Counted from the stretch's first letter, positions 10,355 through 22,268 are shown. The stretch: DNA of 64,000 bases from Malus domestica (GCF_042453785.1 NC_091664.1:30924501-30988500); one strand, 5' to 3'. Numbers and translations are program-made. The notes: generated by a model from the sequence alone, not told the origin.

Positions 10355-13300
10355 TTAGCTGAACATATTCGGTAGAGGCCTCACTGCCATAAATGCGTCC
10401 ACCATCTGCAGCATATGCAAAAACATTTCCGTAAGTCCTGAGCATATGGTTCAAAATGTTTGCTTTCAGGGATCAAGCACCACGCTTTCATCGTCAACAA
10501 ATAACTTACAGAACAGCCAATTGTCTAAAAATGCTAGAAGCTTACCTCATCAGTCACAGCAGCCCTAGCCCTACGATGTCTTTCTACCATTCCGGTTAAA
10601 ACTTCAACAAGAAGTTGCTTCACTTCACCTGTTAGCATGTGTCCGGAACCATACTCCTAATAACAACCCCAAGTGAATTAGCAAAAAGAATATGTTGACA
10701 AAGAAAACAAATAAGTTCACTAGGGCAATCAGTCTCACCTTCCGTATCTCATTGAGTTTATCATCGTCGTCTAGGAAAAAGCTTAGATATTTGAATGGAA
10801 TATCTACCTGAATAATTTCCAGAAGATAAATTAATTCCTCAATAAGTTACAAGGCACCAAAAGAAATCTCATAACATATGAAATCAAATTGGCATGTAAA
10901 TTGTAGACTGGTAAGCAAAATTTGTCTTCTTGCTCGGACAATCTAACGAGGAAATAAGGTAGCACATCCAGCAACAAATAACACTGTCATGCCAGTCGGG
11001 GAGGGCCCATTTCTATTACTAACATGCGAGACAATCCAAATACCTCGAGATTTGCTCCAAGCTCTCTATGTTTCTCTACCGAATCTTGTCCACCAGAAAA
11101 TGCATACCTGTTTATCTGCATATCGCACAAGTTCTTTGTTTTAGGTTAATCTTGAAGAGTTTTGGACCGTTTGGATTGTGATTTCAGGTAGAAGATTGGC
11201 ACTGTGAGACTACGGCCACATAAATGCAAACCTTGTTCTTAATTTCCTTTGCAGCATCAGTTACATATATGGCCGAATTTGGATCACTAGCCGACATTTT
11301 TCCTGTCTCTCCCTGCAAGTATCCACATTCCAGAAAAGGTATCAGAAATCAGATCATAGGCTACTAACAGTAGAAAATAAGTTTTATGTGCCAAAATCAT
11401 AGAAGTACCTGCAGGGCAGGGAAGAAAGAAGACTCAATCAATGCAGGCTTGTGATATCCAATTCGTGGAGCAACATCTCGTGTCATTCTAAAATAAGGAT
11501 CCTTGACAAATCACAAACAAATAAACCATGGTATTAGAAAATAAACAAAAGAAAGAAAAACAACGTTAAATCAAATGCACTAGCACACAAAGTTACTAGA
11601 ACTATTTTATACTCTGAAAAGGTGCTGCATTTAGCCAAGGGGAAAAACACGTATATCATAGCTGAGAATTATCCATATCATGCATACCTGGTCAATTGCA
11701 CAAGGTATTAAGCAACGAAGATTGTCTTGGCCAGAGAAGAGATGAGGAAATGAACTTGGAAATGAGGGAACTGCCTGCATTAAAACACGACCATATTGGA
11801 TCTCCTTAATATGTATCACAGCACATGTTGCATCCATGTGTCATCTTACATAGTCACACAATCGATACAGAACATCAAACTGAAGGTTTCAGAAAAGTCA
11901 ATATTCTTGGTGGAGCGACTTGGACTAAGCAATGCTTTGTTTTCTTTATATGATGGAAAGTATGAAAGATGTTCACTGGTGAAAAAATTGTACAGTTGAC
12001 TGGAGCAAGTCAACAATAAGAGCTCATAGGAAAGAATAAGCACTTATGAACTAAATCAAACTTACAGGAGGTGAGGTTTCAGGGAAGATATTAAAAGGAA
12101 AACAGATATAAGCTTCAGTCAATTTGTGGAGCTAGTCAGCAACAACTAACTAAAATTTCATAATTCTTCACGTGATAAGCAGCGTAGCCAAGGAAAATAC
12201 CTGTACAGGTGGAAAACTAACTTTTCCTATGTGATCTTCTCCAGTGAAACCAAAGATACCAACAACCTGAATATTAAATCCAAAACTCATAAAATTATTA
12301 CAAAAACTCAAACAAAGAGGTAGACAAAGAAAATATTTCGCCATGGGGGGAAACGATTGTTAATCACCTTATTATATGTGACACACTTTCCAACCTTCAC
12401 CATGTTCTTGTAGAAGGCACTGCAGAGGAAATTAGACATAAAATCAGTAAGCAAGTGATACAACACGTGCACACACACACACACACAACATATTCATGAT
12501 AGAATCAAGCCCTGTTAGGTTTGAAACTAAAAAGCTTCCTAATTATCGTAGCTTGTCAAGCAGTTTGCGGCCAACTAAATCATCAAGGGCATCCCATTCT
12601 GGTTCAAGAAAAATGGGACCTCATGTGAGTGTCAATCAATTTCAACCCAAAAAAGGGCTTCGATAAGATTATAAAATCTCAAACCCCTCCGACATGGGCA
12701 GAGAAGCAAATAGCTTAGTAATCCACTAAATCCATTGATCAAAACGGAAGCATAAACTCACATACATAACAAGTATCAACATGAAGTAATATTAACTTCA
12801 TAATGGAGTTAAGCCTACATATCTGATACTTACCCACCAACAAAATCAAAATCGGAGAAGATGAAGGTTTTTGATATGTCAAAACCACAAGCAATAATGT
12901 CTTTAGCATTCTCCCTGGCAAGTCTCTGGCTCTCTTCCACAGTCAGATTTTTCCACATGCACTTCTCATCATCGGTAAGTTGTACAACAAGAGGAACCTT
13001 GAAGACATCTTGCAAATATCTGCACAAAGCTTTCAATTCATAAACCCTTAAAAAATTTACTTCATATCAACAAGCGACCAATCGCCAAATCCAACATAAT
13101 GCACACAGATACTAAAGATCACACTCACGAAAACCCGAAAAGATAAGAAGTTTCATAAAAGACCAACATCAGATAATCAGATAGCAGTGCAGGGGGAGCT
13201 TACTTAGTGAACATGAAGGGGATAAGATGCCCCAAATGCAAAGCTTCGGAGGAAGGTCCTCTTCCTGTGTACAAATAGAACTTGTCTCCTCTCTCGTAGG

Positions 13301-13656
13301 CATCCAGAATCTCATTCAAGTCCCTGCATTACACATAAATTCGAAATTCGACCCCCAATTCAATTTTTTGCAAAACTTTCAGAAAAAAAAATGTAAACTT
13401 GAGAGAGAGAGAGAGAAAGCGACCTGTGGGCAAAGAAGACGCCACGGCGGAGGAAGACGTGGGGAGGACGGCCGGTGAGGCGGTGGATGCGATCCACGAG
13501 CTGCTGGTCGATTCTCTGGCAGCCGAACTGGTCGATGAGCTTGTCGTAGTCGATTTTCCCGCCACCCTTGGCCGACACCGTCCATGGATTCACTACCTGC
13601 TCCTCCTCTTGCTGCTGTCCTGGTTCTGCCTCTCCCACTCTCTCCTCCATCGTCAC
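10355..13656 (-). CDS. Cytosolic tryptophan-tRNA ligase, 12 exons
   Basis: Exons in order of translation: 13424-13656, 13204-13323, 12834-13019, 12368-12419, 12201-12266, 11688-11774, 11409-11501, 11232-11312, 11044-11115, 10739-10807, 10546-10656 and 10355-10405. All introns obey GT-AG on the minus strand and the sum, 1221 nt, gives 406 aa. The enzyme charges tRNA-Trp in the cytosol. Class I signatures are present: HIGH-type HLGH at 107-110 after GRGPSSEAL, and KMSAS at 284-288. The conserved eukaryotic N-terminal block ([19 protein letters not shown]) is in exon 1, and the C-terminus ends [10 protein letters not shown]. There is no transit peptide, so this is the cytosolic form. A second ATG two codons in is equally usable. 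The short promoter is shared with the divergent gene at 14635. Confidence 0.96.
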
Positions 13657-14634
13657 TCTCTCTCCGTCGTCCGCTCACTATCTCTGTAAAAATCGGCGGC
13701 GTCTTCTTCCTTTCTTCTTCTTCGGAGGGTATCTCCACGTACTGTAGGCTTATTTGTTTATGTGCCCTGTATTATTACGAAAATTCCACTTTCCTCTCTC
13801 TAAAATTTCAATTGTGCGCCTTGGCCCCAAGTACTTTCATTTTGTGCCCTATCTCATTGCATCGAGAGATTTTTTTAGTGTAACCGGAATATAAAAGAAT
13901 ATATCGCGTTATTGTATAAGTGAAGTCACTAAAAATTTATACTTTACATATGTGACATATCAACTATTTCGTTTACTTGTATTATAACACGTGGTATATC
14001 ATTTTGTATTCCGAACACACATAAAAATTTCTCCATTCTCTCATCTTGATTGAGAAAGTCGTTAACTTAATTGATGTGAAATGGGATAGACAAAGCACAA
14101 ATGTACATGAGGCGGTAACCTCTCACAATTACAAATTCAAAGGCGAAAGTGAAACTTTCAATAATGCAAGAACCACGTCAATTCGATTATGAAATCAGAA
14201 TTGATATCCATTTTGAAAACTTTTTAAATTATTTTCGAAAACATTTGTTTATGTTTTGGTTAAGCCGAAAATTAAGTCTGGGTGTGGAGCTAAAATTTAG
14301 GTCGGACTTGGTATTTTCTTTATTTTACCTATAATTTCACAACATCTAAGTTAATAATTTTTGTGACGAACTTGACAATGGAGTAACTTTATAAATAAAA
14401 TGAACGATTTTTGGTAATTTAGATACATCATCACACTAGGCATATTGACACAATTGCAAGTTCAGGGGAAAATGTAAAGTTACCATAGCACAAGGGGCAT
14501 ACAAACAAAAAGGTCTATTAAGTTATTCACCAAGACGGCGTCGTCTTGGCCGGCACATTCAATAGAGGGCCCTATTTTGCTTGAATTGAACCCTAATTTG
14601 CAATAAAAAAAACCCCCTTTTGATTCAAACTCCA
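13657..14634. promoter_or_regulatory. Shared upstream region between two divergent genes
   Basis: The tryptophan-tRNA ligase start (13656, minus) and the PHD-like gene start (14635, plus) face away from each other over 978 bp. No transposon ends are visible. The part near 13660-13740 is pyrimidine/purine-skewed leader sequence. A bidirectional promoter is an inference from the layout. Confidence 0.45.
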
Positions 14635-15669
14635 ATGACGAACAACGAAGATCCGCAATCGCAATCGACGAAGAAAACCAGAGAGTTGCCGAATCTGTCG
14701 GAGTGCCATTGTTGCCACCTGAGAGTCGACATTGCCAACGCCAGCGCCAAGAGCAAGCTTCACATCCTCTACAGCGAGTGGCGCGTCGTCCTCCTCTGCA
14801 AGAAATGCCTCTCGCGGGTCGAGTCATCGGAGCTCTGCTCCTACTGCTTCGCCGCCACGTCGCCGTCGCAGTCGCAGGAAGACTCCTTCACTTGCTGCCA
14901 GTGTAACCGGAGAGTACACAGGCATTGCGATTCTGAGTATCGAGGGATTGCGCTGTTGTCTCAGGATTCTTGCTTGGCGGTGGAGGTTGGGGTTTGCGCC
15001 GATTGCTGGCTGCCGGAGTCGCTGGCGCGGTGGAGAGGGGTTATGAGGAGTCAGAAGGCGCGAAGAGGTGGAAAGGGGAGAGCTTGTTTGGGATTGGGGA
15101 AATATAGGGTTTCGGCCGTGCTGGATGGCAGGACAATTTGTGATGTGTCTGGTGCTGAAGAGGGCTCAAAGGATGCGGCTTTCGATGTCGATGTGGATGA
15201 CGATGATGATGATGATAGTGGGCATTTGGCTGCCATGAATAGCTCTGCTAAGAAGCTGTGTTCGCCAAATTTGAGTGTGTGTGTTTGTGATTCGTCGACT
15301 GGTGTTGGTTGTTTGAAGCTGGATATCGAAGAGGAGAATGAGGACGATGATGGGCTGTTGATCGAAGGACAAGGGAGCAGCTCCAATGGCGTTGATGCTC
15401 TCAATAAACAAGAGCCAGATGAATGTGTGTGTGTTACAACGCCGAAAGACAAAAGGCGCAATTCTAAACTTGATCCTTTTTACTTCAAGTACAGGAAAAG
15501 GAGCATGGTTAATCAGTCTGTGGTAACATATAAGAGAAGGCCCAAAAAGCTCAATCCTTGTTCTATGTTAACATATAAGAGAAGGAGACCCAAAAGCCAC
15601 CTCTTTGCTTGTTATATGTTAACATATAAGAGAAGGAGACCCACAATCCTATATGATCGTTCATCTTGA
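14635..15669 (+). CDS. PHD-like cysteine-rich protein with C-terminal YKRRRP repeats
   Basis: A single exon of 344 aa starting at the first true ATG. Paired metal ligands run C24-x2-C27, C55-x2-C58, C68-x2-C71, C87/C88 with C90, H95-x2-C98 and C121-x2-C124, a layout that resembles plant PHD/FYVE-like zinc-finger proteins. A long acidic run (DVDVDDDDDDDS) lies near residue 187. The C-terminus has three copies of a TYKRRRP-type unit spaced 45 and 51 nt apart (DNA 15524, 15569, 15620), basic enough to be a nuclear-localisation or nucleic-acid contact region. The function is not known. Chromatin reading would be a guess. It is divergently arranged with the tryptophan-tRNA ligase gene. Confidence 0.8.
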   Translation: MTNNEDPQSQSTKKTRELPNLSECHCCHLRVDIANASAKSKLHILYSEWRVVLLCKKCLSRVESSELCSYCFAATSPSQSQEDSFTCCQCNRRVHRHCDSEYRGIALLSQDSCLAVEVGVCADCWLPESLARWRGVMRSQKARRGGKGRACLGLGKYRVSAVLDGRTICDVSGAEEGSKDAAFDVDVDDDDDDDSGHLAAMNSSAKKLCSPNLSVCVCDSSTGVGCLKLDIEEENEDDDGLLIEGQGSSSNGVDALNKQEPDECVCVTTPKDKRRNSKLDPFYFKYRKRSMVNQSVVTYKRRPKKLNPCSMLTYKRRRPKSHLFACYMLTYKRRRPTILYDRSS

Positions 15670-17514
15670 GACCGATACTGAATCTTCGAGTTGAGTGTCT
15701 GGAGATCACATGGCTTTATTGTAGAAGAAGTGGCTCGCCCCCATTGAAATGAAGTGACCGAGCTCGGCCATGGCGTGATACTGAATCTTGATGTTACAGG
15801 TAGGAGAAAACATCCTCCATTTTGTATGCTTCCATTATGATTTTCAGTATATTTTGTGGCACAGTATGATTCTTCATGTAGTATGATTCAGTTCAGATAT
15901 CATATTGTGTTCTCGGGCAAGAGTTTCTTCCAATTTGGGTGGTAGTGATAAAGATAAGATAGTTCAAGAGTCTAGATTTACAAGTTCACCATTGCTTTAG
16001 TTTTTTCCAGAAAACAATCAATTATTTTGATTTCTGATTAAAGAAAAACTTCAGTATTTGTAAGGTAATTAATTGACGCGATAATGCCAATTAGCAAGAG
16101 GTAAGTTTGCAAGATGGAAAGATGATCTCTTGTCAATTGCGGGGAAATATAACTAAACTATCTTGCCGTGTTATCTCTTGTTTCTAAGTGCTCAAATAAG
16201 TTGACAAGTAATCTTAGCACCCTATCTTCTAATAATTTCGAGGGTAAAGAAGCCGTTATTCTCTTTAAGAACGTTGAATTGTAGACCTTTATCGAAGTGT
16301 GTACATTTTAGGATATCAGAAACCCCTTGCATTCTAAAAAACATTAATGCCTTGAAAAGGTTTTCTGTGTTGGTCTAAGCTAAGTATTCAGACTGTTTTT
16401 TCGATGGATTGCATCTAGTGATATAAATTTCAAATGCATTGGTGAATGGTGGTTGGGCTCGGAAGGTAGAGATTTTCAAACTCATCTGTTTGGAAACGTA
16501 TATGGGAACCTCATCAAAGTTCATTTCCAAAGTATTGGTTGGCCTGTAGAAAACAAAACATTCATTAATTTAGGTTTATCTATTTTCCTGTTTTCAATCT
16601 GATTTAGGAAAATCAACGATCACGTTGATTGAACACTATAAGTATGTCATCGTTCCTGTAATAAAATTTAGAAGGAACAGGCTTCTCTGGATGGAAGGTA
16701 CGTTTTCAGTTAAGTCCTTACTTGGATTCTTTCCGGAATGAGAACTGATGACATTCTTCCTTAGTAATAAGAAAACGTAGCATTTTTCGTTGTAGTTAAC
16801 TAATCATTAATCCCTTTGTGTGCTCTAACAACCTGGGGAGAGTTCCATTATTCATTTCTTTCAATACCACTGTACTAACACCTATTCTAATTTACGATAA
16901 TTCTATTATACTTTGGTGTATGACATGTACAATATAGATATATGGTTGGATGTGCGGTTAAAGATCCAACGGCCAAGGACCCCCTTTAGTTTATTGGTAA
17001 AGTGGTAATTACAATGTGATCCCCCTTCTGCCTTGTGGATTGTGTAATTCCCTCTTTTGTGGTGAAAGATAGTACTAGGTTGTAATAACTGGACGTCTTT
17101 TCTTTCATTTAGTAGTGCAGGCTGCCGCAGCTGCAGCCTGCAGCAGAGCAGGAGATGGTGGCAGTAAACAAAGTTGGCGGGAAAACCAAGCCAATTTAAA
17201 TTAATTTACCAATTTACCAAAGCACATGGGTAAAATAATCATCGGCTGTTTCTGTGTTTTTAATGGGAATTATGGATGATCACATACAATACAAGTTAAA
17301 ACTGTCATCGCTAAGTTAACTCTCGGCCGCTCTCAATGTCAAGAACAAGAATCGCCGGCCGTCAGGCGTGTTATTTTTTTGAGACCGGTTGGTAGAGAAA
17401 GGATAATGTGGGTCGAAGAAGAGTTTTGAGTAGGGTATAGTGCTTGGCCATCAAGCTAATCATCGATCAGAATGTTTTACTCAAATTTCTCTAACGTGGG
17501 TAGAAATAGGAAGG
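15670..17514. other. 3' UTR followed by intergenic DNA
   Basis: No coding frame, transposon end or RNA gene was recognised in this 1.8-kb stretch. The first few hundred bases are likely 3' UTR of the preceding gene. Confidence 0.45.
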
Positions 17515-17930
17515 TCATTTTAATATTTTTTTTAGTTTCTCAATTCTCACACCTCCTTTTGTTTTTGGCCATCAGATGGAATAAGTCAAACATAATCAAC
17601 GGACATGATTAAACATGCGTGTGAGAGGCTAAAAAAATGTGTGTTTTTATCATTTGCATATTTTATTAAACTTGTCACTTTTAAATAATAAGGGTAGTGC
17701 AATTCACACTTATTTTTACTTATCATTTTAATATTTTTTTTAGTTTCTCAATTCTCACACCTCCTTTTGTTTTTGGCCATCAGATGGAATAAGTCAAACA
17801 TAATCAACGGACATGATTAAATATGCGTGTGAGAGGCTAAAAAAATGTGTGTTTTTATCATTTGCATATTTTATTAAACTTGTCACTTTTAAATAATAAG
17901 GGTAGTGCAATTCACACTTATTTTTACTTA
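17515..17930. repeat. Recent tandem duplication, two 208-bp units
   Basis: Units 17515-17722 and 17723-17930 read the same apart from one clear change (gattaaaCatgc versus gattaaaTatgc). Each unit ends in the left part of the MITE that follows, so the duplication break lies inside that MITE. Confidence 0.9.
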
Positions 17931-18036
17931 TCACACATTTTTAATTTCGATCGTCAGATCGAATGAATAAAGAAGATCAATGATAAAAAATTAATAAGAG
18001 TATGTGAAATATAAAAATAAGTGTGAATAACACTAT
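17901..18036. mobile_element. Small inverted-repeat element (MITE)
   Basis: Left end GTAGTGCAATTCACACTTAT pairs with the right end, whose complement reads AATAGTGTTATTCACACTTAT. The centre carries the 'cgtcagatcgaatgaat-aagaagatcaatg' core also found in the GGGGTGTG MITEs. A truncated left end of it is repeated at 17693-17722 through the tandem duplication. Confidence 0.65.
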
Positions 18037-18119
18037 TCTTAATTAATTCAACTACCAAGCAACTTTCACTCGAAAAAGAAAAAAAACACCAGTTAATTGA
18101 CTAGAGGACAAGAAATTTG

Positions 18120-18123
<4 letters not shown>

Positions 18124-18170
<47 letters not shown>
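18124..18170. repeat. (CT)n microsatellite
   Basis: About 23 uninterrupted CT units, followed by a short C-rich run. Confidence 0.95.
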
Positions 18171-18173
<3 letters not shown>

Positions 18174-18289
18174 CCTCCTCCAGAATGCAGCAGAGATAAC
18201 ACGCAGGATTGATGACTAAAAAGGAAATATTTGGTACTACTTGAACAAATTAGACCATCAAAACAAAAGCTCACACAACAAAAGGGAAA

Positions 18290-20570
18290 AATGATGGGCA
18301 GGAAGGATCAATAATTTTTGCAGAAAGCAGCTGAGAGGCTGAGAGATATATACATTTTCCCACTTCAAAAACTTGAAAGCTCACTCTCTTACTCTCCTCT
18401 GGAAAAAAAAAAAAGGTTATCATTTTTTGCTGTGTTTTTTAAAATTTGTGCTTTCTTCAAACTTCCCACACGCAACAATAACTCATGGGTACCACAGATC
18501 ACTTTGCCAAAGTTCTCTGCCAAAGTTGAGCACGTGAAGCTTGCAGCTCCCACTACATCGCTCTGACCAAGAAAGGTAAAAGAATAGCAAAGAAACAGCA
18601 CTAACAAAGTTTAGACACATAAATTTTGAAGGTCTAGCTACCATATTATTACCCACAAGGGTAAAGGAACAATACCACTGCTGGATAATTGGAAAGTCCC
18701 TGTGTGTCAACCTCTGTGCTTCGTGGCAAGGTAGACTAGCAAACATGCCCAACCTTTACTCACATTCGAGAAAACAGTCCCAACAAGATTGCTTGCTCCA
18801 AAATCGAAGAGGCACCGTCCTCCGAATCTCGAGAGCCAGACTCCCAACATGACTACTTTCTCAAAATCGAAGAGAGGGTAAAGGAACAGTACCATTGCTG
18901 GATAATTGGAAAGTCCCTGTGTGTCAACCTTTGTGCTTCGTGGCAAGGTAGACTAGCAAACATGTCCAACCTTTACTCACATTCGAGACAACACTCCCAA
19001 CAAGATTGCTTGCTCCAAAATCGAAGAGGCACCGCCTTCCGAATCTCGAGAGCCAGACTCCCAACATGATTACTTCCTCAAAAATCGAAGAGACACTGCT
19101 CTCCGAATCTCGAGAGTCAGACCCCCAGCATGATTGCTTTCTCAAAAATCGAAGAGGCATCGTTCTCCGAATCTCGAGAGCCAGATACCACAGACCACTT
19201 TTTCAAAGTGCTCTGACAGAGTTAAAACATGTGAAACTGGCAGCTCCCACTACCGTGCTATGACCAAGCAGGGTAAAGGAATAGCATTACTACTTGTTGT
19301 TAGGGAGACTCCTATATATGTCGACCTCCATCCCCAACGGACAGGCAGACCTGCAAAAATGCTCAACCCTTCATCATATCTGAGAGGGCACTCCCAACAA
19401 AGCCTTTCGAAATATTCAGCTTTCTTTCCCCCCGATAATACCTCTGCAAACAAGCTATACTAGAGCAAGAATATCTCATATCATCAGGGTTAAAAGCAAG
19501 AGTATCCCATATCATGTTTTTTCTCTGTTTTTTCTTTTGGCCTTGTTTTTACCTGCAAGACAAGGAGAAAGAGAGCAATCAGTCAGCACTTGGAATCAAG
19601 CTTCCAGCCAGGAACTGACTGCCTGGAACCCCTTACCTGATTACTTACCTGGCATTGCTCTCGAGTACTCATCTTCATCATCTTATGTTTCCAGGGAAGA
19701 TTCCGCATCTGCTTGAGGAACAGATAGGGCAAGTGCGAAGGATACAAGGAAGCATGTGGAGACAAGCGTAACAGCACACGTGCCGATACATCCATTACTC
19801 TGTCAAAAGCAAAAGTATCCCATATCAGCAGGGTGGAACGTACTCTAGATTTGATGGACTTGTTTTGACCCTCAAATTCTTCAGTCGACCTTATACTCTG
19901 GAGGAAACCAGAAAACCCTCCAGCTCAGTTCAAGAATAAGCCTGTGGAAAGTTACTTCTTCAAAAGCAAAAGTATCTCATATCATCTCTTCTCATTTTTC
20001 TTCTCTTTATCCTTCATGCTGCTGCAAGATGGGGAGAAGGTGAACAATCAGTCGGAGCTCTGATTGCTTACCTTGTCTGTCACCTCTTTCAGTAGACCCC
20101 CTAGCTCGGCGACTTGGGGGACTCCTACTACATGGTTTGTATCGCGCTTGACCAAGCCTGAAACTACAAGTAAGCTTCAAGTGAAATTGATACATTACCT
20201 TGTGCATCTCCACCAGTTAAAGATACCATCCCTGGATGGAGGAAGAGTACTTCCAGAGAAGATGCCACATCTACCTATGAGACAGATAAGGCAAGTCAAG
20301 ACGACACCACACTCCGATACTTAGAAGTTTCGTGATTACGAGATCATTCTCCCACAATATTTCCTAATGTCATTTGTACTAAATCATTCACTCGTACTCA
20401 CTAAAGGAGAGCTTGAACCTATGTACTTGTGTAAACCCTTCACAATTAATGAGAACTCTTCTATTCCGTGGACGTAGCCAATCTGGGTGAACCACGTACA
20501 TCTTGTGTTTGCTTTCCTATCTCTATCCATTTATATACTTATCCACACTAATGACCGGAGCAATCTAGCG
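18290..20570. repeat. Old LTR-like, internally repeated block
   Basis: The right part (20320-20520, with 'ccgtggacgtagccaat' and 'gaaccacgtacatcttgtg') resembles the 3' end of plant LTRs. Inside are a 217-bp tandem repeat (units starting 18659 and 18876), a 64-bp subrepeat carrying 'ccgaatctcgagag' (19039, 19103, 19167), and a roughly 470-540-bp duplicated part (19552 versus 20022). No retroelement protein domain is readable. It is a decayed non-autonomous element with uncertain borders. Confidence 0.42.
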
Positions 20571-20574
20571 AAGA

Positions 20575-21187
20575 TCACAAAAAGCGACCGTTTTCGTTAC
20601 CTAGGATCTATCTTGCAAGAGAACGGAGAATTAGATGGAGATCTCAACCATAGAATACGAGCTGGATGGAAAGAGTGCATCCGGCGTGTTGTGTGACCGT
20701 CGTAGGCCACTGAAGCTCAAGGAAAAATTTTATAGGACGGCAATAAGGCCAGCGATGTTGTATGGCAGAGAATGTTGGGTGGTGAAGCATCAACACGTAC
20801 ACAAAATGGGTGTAGCGGAGATGAGGATGCTTCGTGGGATGTGTGGGCACACGAGAAAGGATAAGATTGGGAATGAGGATATCCGAGGTAAAGTAGGAGT
20901 AGCCGAAATTGTAGGAAAGATGAGAGAAAATCGGCTCTGGTGATTTGGACATGTGCAAAGAAGGCCGACTGACGCTCCGGTTCGAAGATGTGACTACGGG
21001 ACAGAGGTTTAGGGCCGAAGGGGTAGAGGAAGACCTAGGAAAACTTTGGAAGAGACTCTAAGAAAAGACTTAGAGTACTTGGATCTAACGGAGGGCATGA
21101 CACAAAACCGAGCGCAATGGCGTTCTAGGATTCATATAGCCGACCCCACTTAGTGGGAAAAGGCTTTGTTGTTGTTGTTGTTGTATC
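20575..21187 (+). mobile_element. 5'-truncated RTE-type LINE, 3' end only
   Basis: The translated pieces match the extreme C-terminus of plant RTE-clade LINE proteins: FRYLGSILQENGELDGDLNH, then RTAIRPAMLYGRECW, MRMLRGMCGHTRKDKI and a closing RIHIADPT. It ends in a (TTG)n tail at about 21169-21184, typical of RTE elements, which use short simple-sequence tails rather than poly(A). The frame shifts once near 20690 and is stopped near 20941, so the copy is dead. It lies just upstream of the SUMO-like gene leader. Confidence 0.88.
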
Positions 21188-21224
21188 TTGGTTTGGTGTT
21201 TATTGATATCTTTTTTCATGGCAG

Positions 21225-21270
21225 GAATCTCATTTGGGAGAACACATTCACAGTCATTTCCGCAGAAAGG
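21225..21270 (+). other. Possible 5' UTR exon of the SUMO-like gene
   Basis: A stretch bounded by an AG acceptor (…catggcag) and a GT donor (…agaaaggtaaaa) and lacking an ATG. It would splice to the acceptor at 21926, just before the coding exon. This is inferred from splice signals only. Confidence 0.3.
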
Positions 21271-21950
21271 TAAAAAAAAATTTTGAAAAATTTGGTTTTG
21301 GTTTGAGCAAGTTTCTGAATTTGTTGGCTTATTTTAACTTGAAAGTTGAAATCTTTTCTGGGTTTTTGTTGTCGTGGCTGATTATCTTTGTTCCTCTATG
21401 GTTCTTCCCTTCCTTCTATCACTTCTGCAGATTGCTGTTCTGTTTTGGTTTATTTTGCTGCTCTGTTTTGTTATGGTGAGTGGATTGGGTTTGTTTTTGG
21501 TGATTTTGTGTAGGGGGTTTGGTTTTCATACCAGGAGCTGATTAGGCTAGCACAGAATCAGACCTATTTTTTCGATGCTTTCGATTCAGCATTTTGTATC
21601 TAAAATAGGAGTGAAATGGTCTATTCAGGTCCCCATTTGTCCTCAAAATCTCACATGTTTTGGTTGAATTTGAAAGATATCATCTTTAACTGGTTAGGTG
21701 TTTGGTTAAATGCTTTCAAAAGATGCTGTCTGACCTTTGTAATGTACACATAAAGCATACATCTTTAAGGTTCGAGCATTATAAATCGTTCAAATTTATG
21801 TTAGTGAGTATATACAGATGAGATGTTGATATGGATGGATGTAGCTTTAGCGGCTGCATTAGTTCACAATGTTAATATATCTGTGCTTGATTCATATTTT
21901 CTTGATTTTCATTTGCGGTTTTACAGGACACTTGTTTGAACTTTGTGGGA

Positions 21951-22268
21951 ATGGACGATCACGTACCAGCAATCACCAGTGAACCGCTCGTCAGGCTTTC
22001 ACCTGAGAAAGACGGGGATCCTATGATTCTTCTCAAGGTGCAGAGCCAACAGGGTTCTGTCATCTCCTACATGACCGGTCTCCATATGCATCTTAAACAT
22101 GCAACTCGAGATTACTGCAGACGTCTAAATGTGAGCTTTGAAGTGACACGTTTCCTCTATGATGGAAGAAGGGTCCAACAAACCGATACCCCTGCAAAGC
22201 TCGAGATGGAGGAGGATGATGCTATTGATGCAATGGTGGATATGATTGGTGGCGGAGGAGGCTATTAA
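21951..22268 (+). CDS. Divergent SUMO-like protein
   Basis: 105 aa with a beta-grasp ubiquitin-like fold signature: ILLKVQSQQGSVISYM, then YCRRLNVSFEVTRFLYDGRRVQQTDTPAKLEMEEDDAIDAM (residues 55-95), which lines up with the SUMO motif FLFDGRR-TP-ELEMEDGDEIDAM. Family knowledge: SUMO is trimmed by ULP proteases to expose a C-terminal diglycine, then conjugated to lysines. Here the end reads MIGGGGGY, so a glycine run is followed by a single tyrosine and the usual QTGG is absent. An acceptor AG at 21924-21926 precedes the ATG by 24 nt, and the frame stays open to it, so an upstream coding exon cannot be excluded. It is intact, whereas two relatives downstream are broken. Confidence 0.8.
   Translation: MDDHVPAITSEPLVRLSPEKDGDPMILLKVQSQQGSVISYMTGLHMHLKHATRDYCRRLNVSFEVTRFLYDGRRVQQTDTPAKLEMEEDDAIDAMVDMIGGGGGY

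Noticed and set aside
12468-12486. (AC)n run inside an intron of the tryptophan-tRNA ligase gene
   Set aside because: Short microsatellite with no sign of function; noted only as a marker.
13379-13738. Arginine-rich minus-strand frame overlapping the tryptophan-tRNA ligase start
   Set aside because: It is a shadow frame of exon 1 and the 5' leader. The ligase frame matches known protein blocks and splices correctly.
14620-14634. Start of the PHD-like gene five codons earlier
   Set aside because: That codon is TTG, not ATG. The first ATG is 14635. The same reasoning moved the subtilase and SUMO-like starts downstream.
15180-15411. Minus-strand frames opposite the acidic run of the PHD-like gene
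   Set aside because: They mirror the GAT/GAC repeat and have no independent support.
18659-19230. Regularly spaced repeats as a possible CRISPR array
   Set aside because: The repeat units are long and tandem with no unique spacers, and the sequence is a plant nuclear genome.
20487-20943. Frames in the LINE fragment as host genes
   Set aside because: They translate to the C-terminal end of RTE-type LINE proteins and are followed by a (TTG)n tail.
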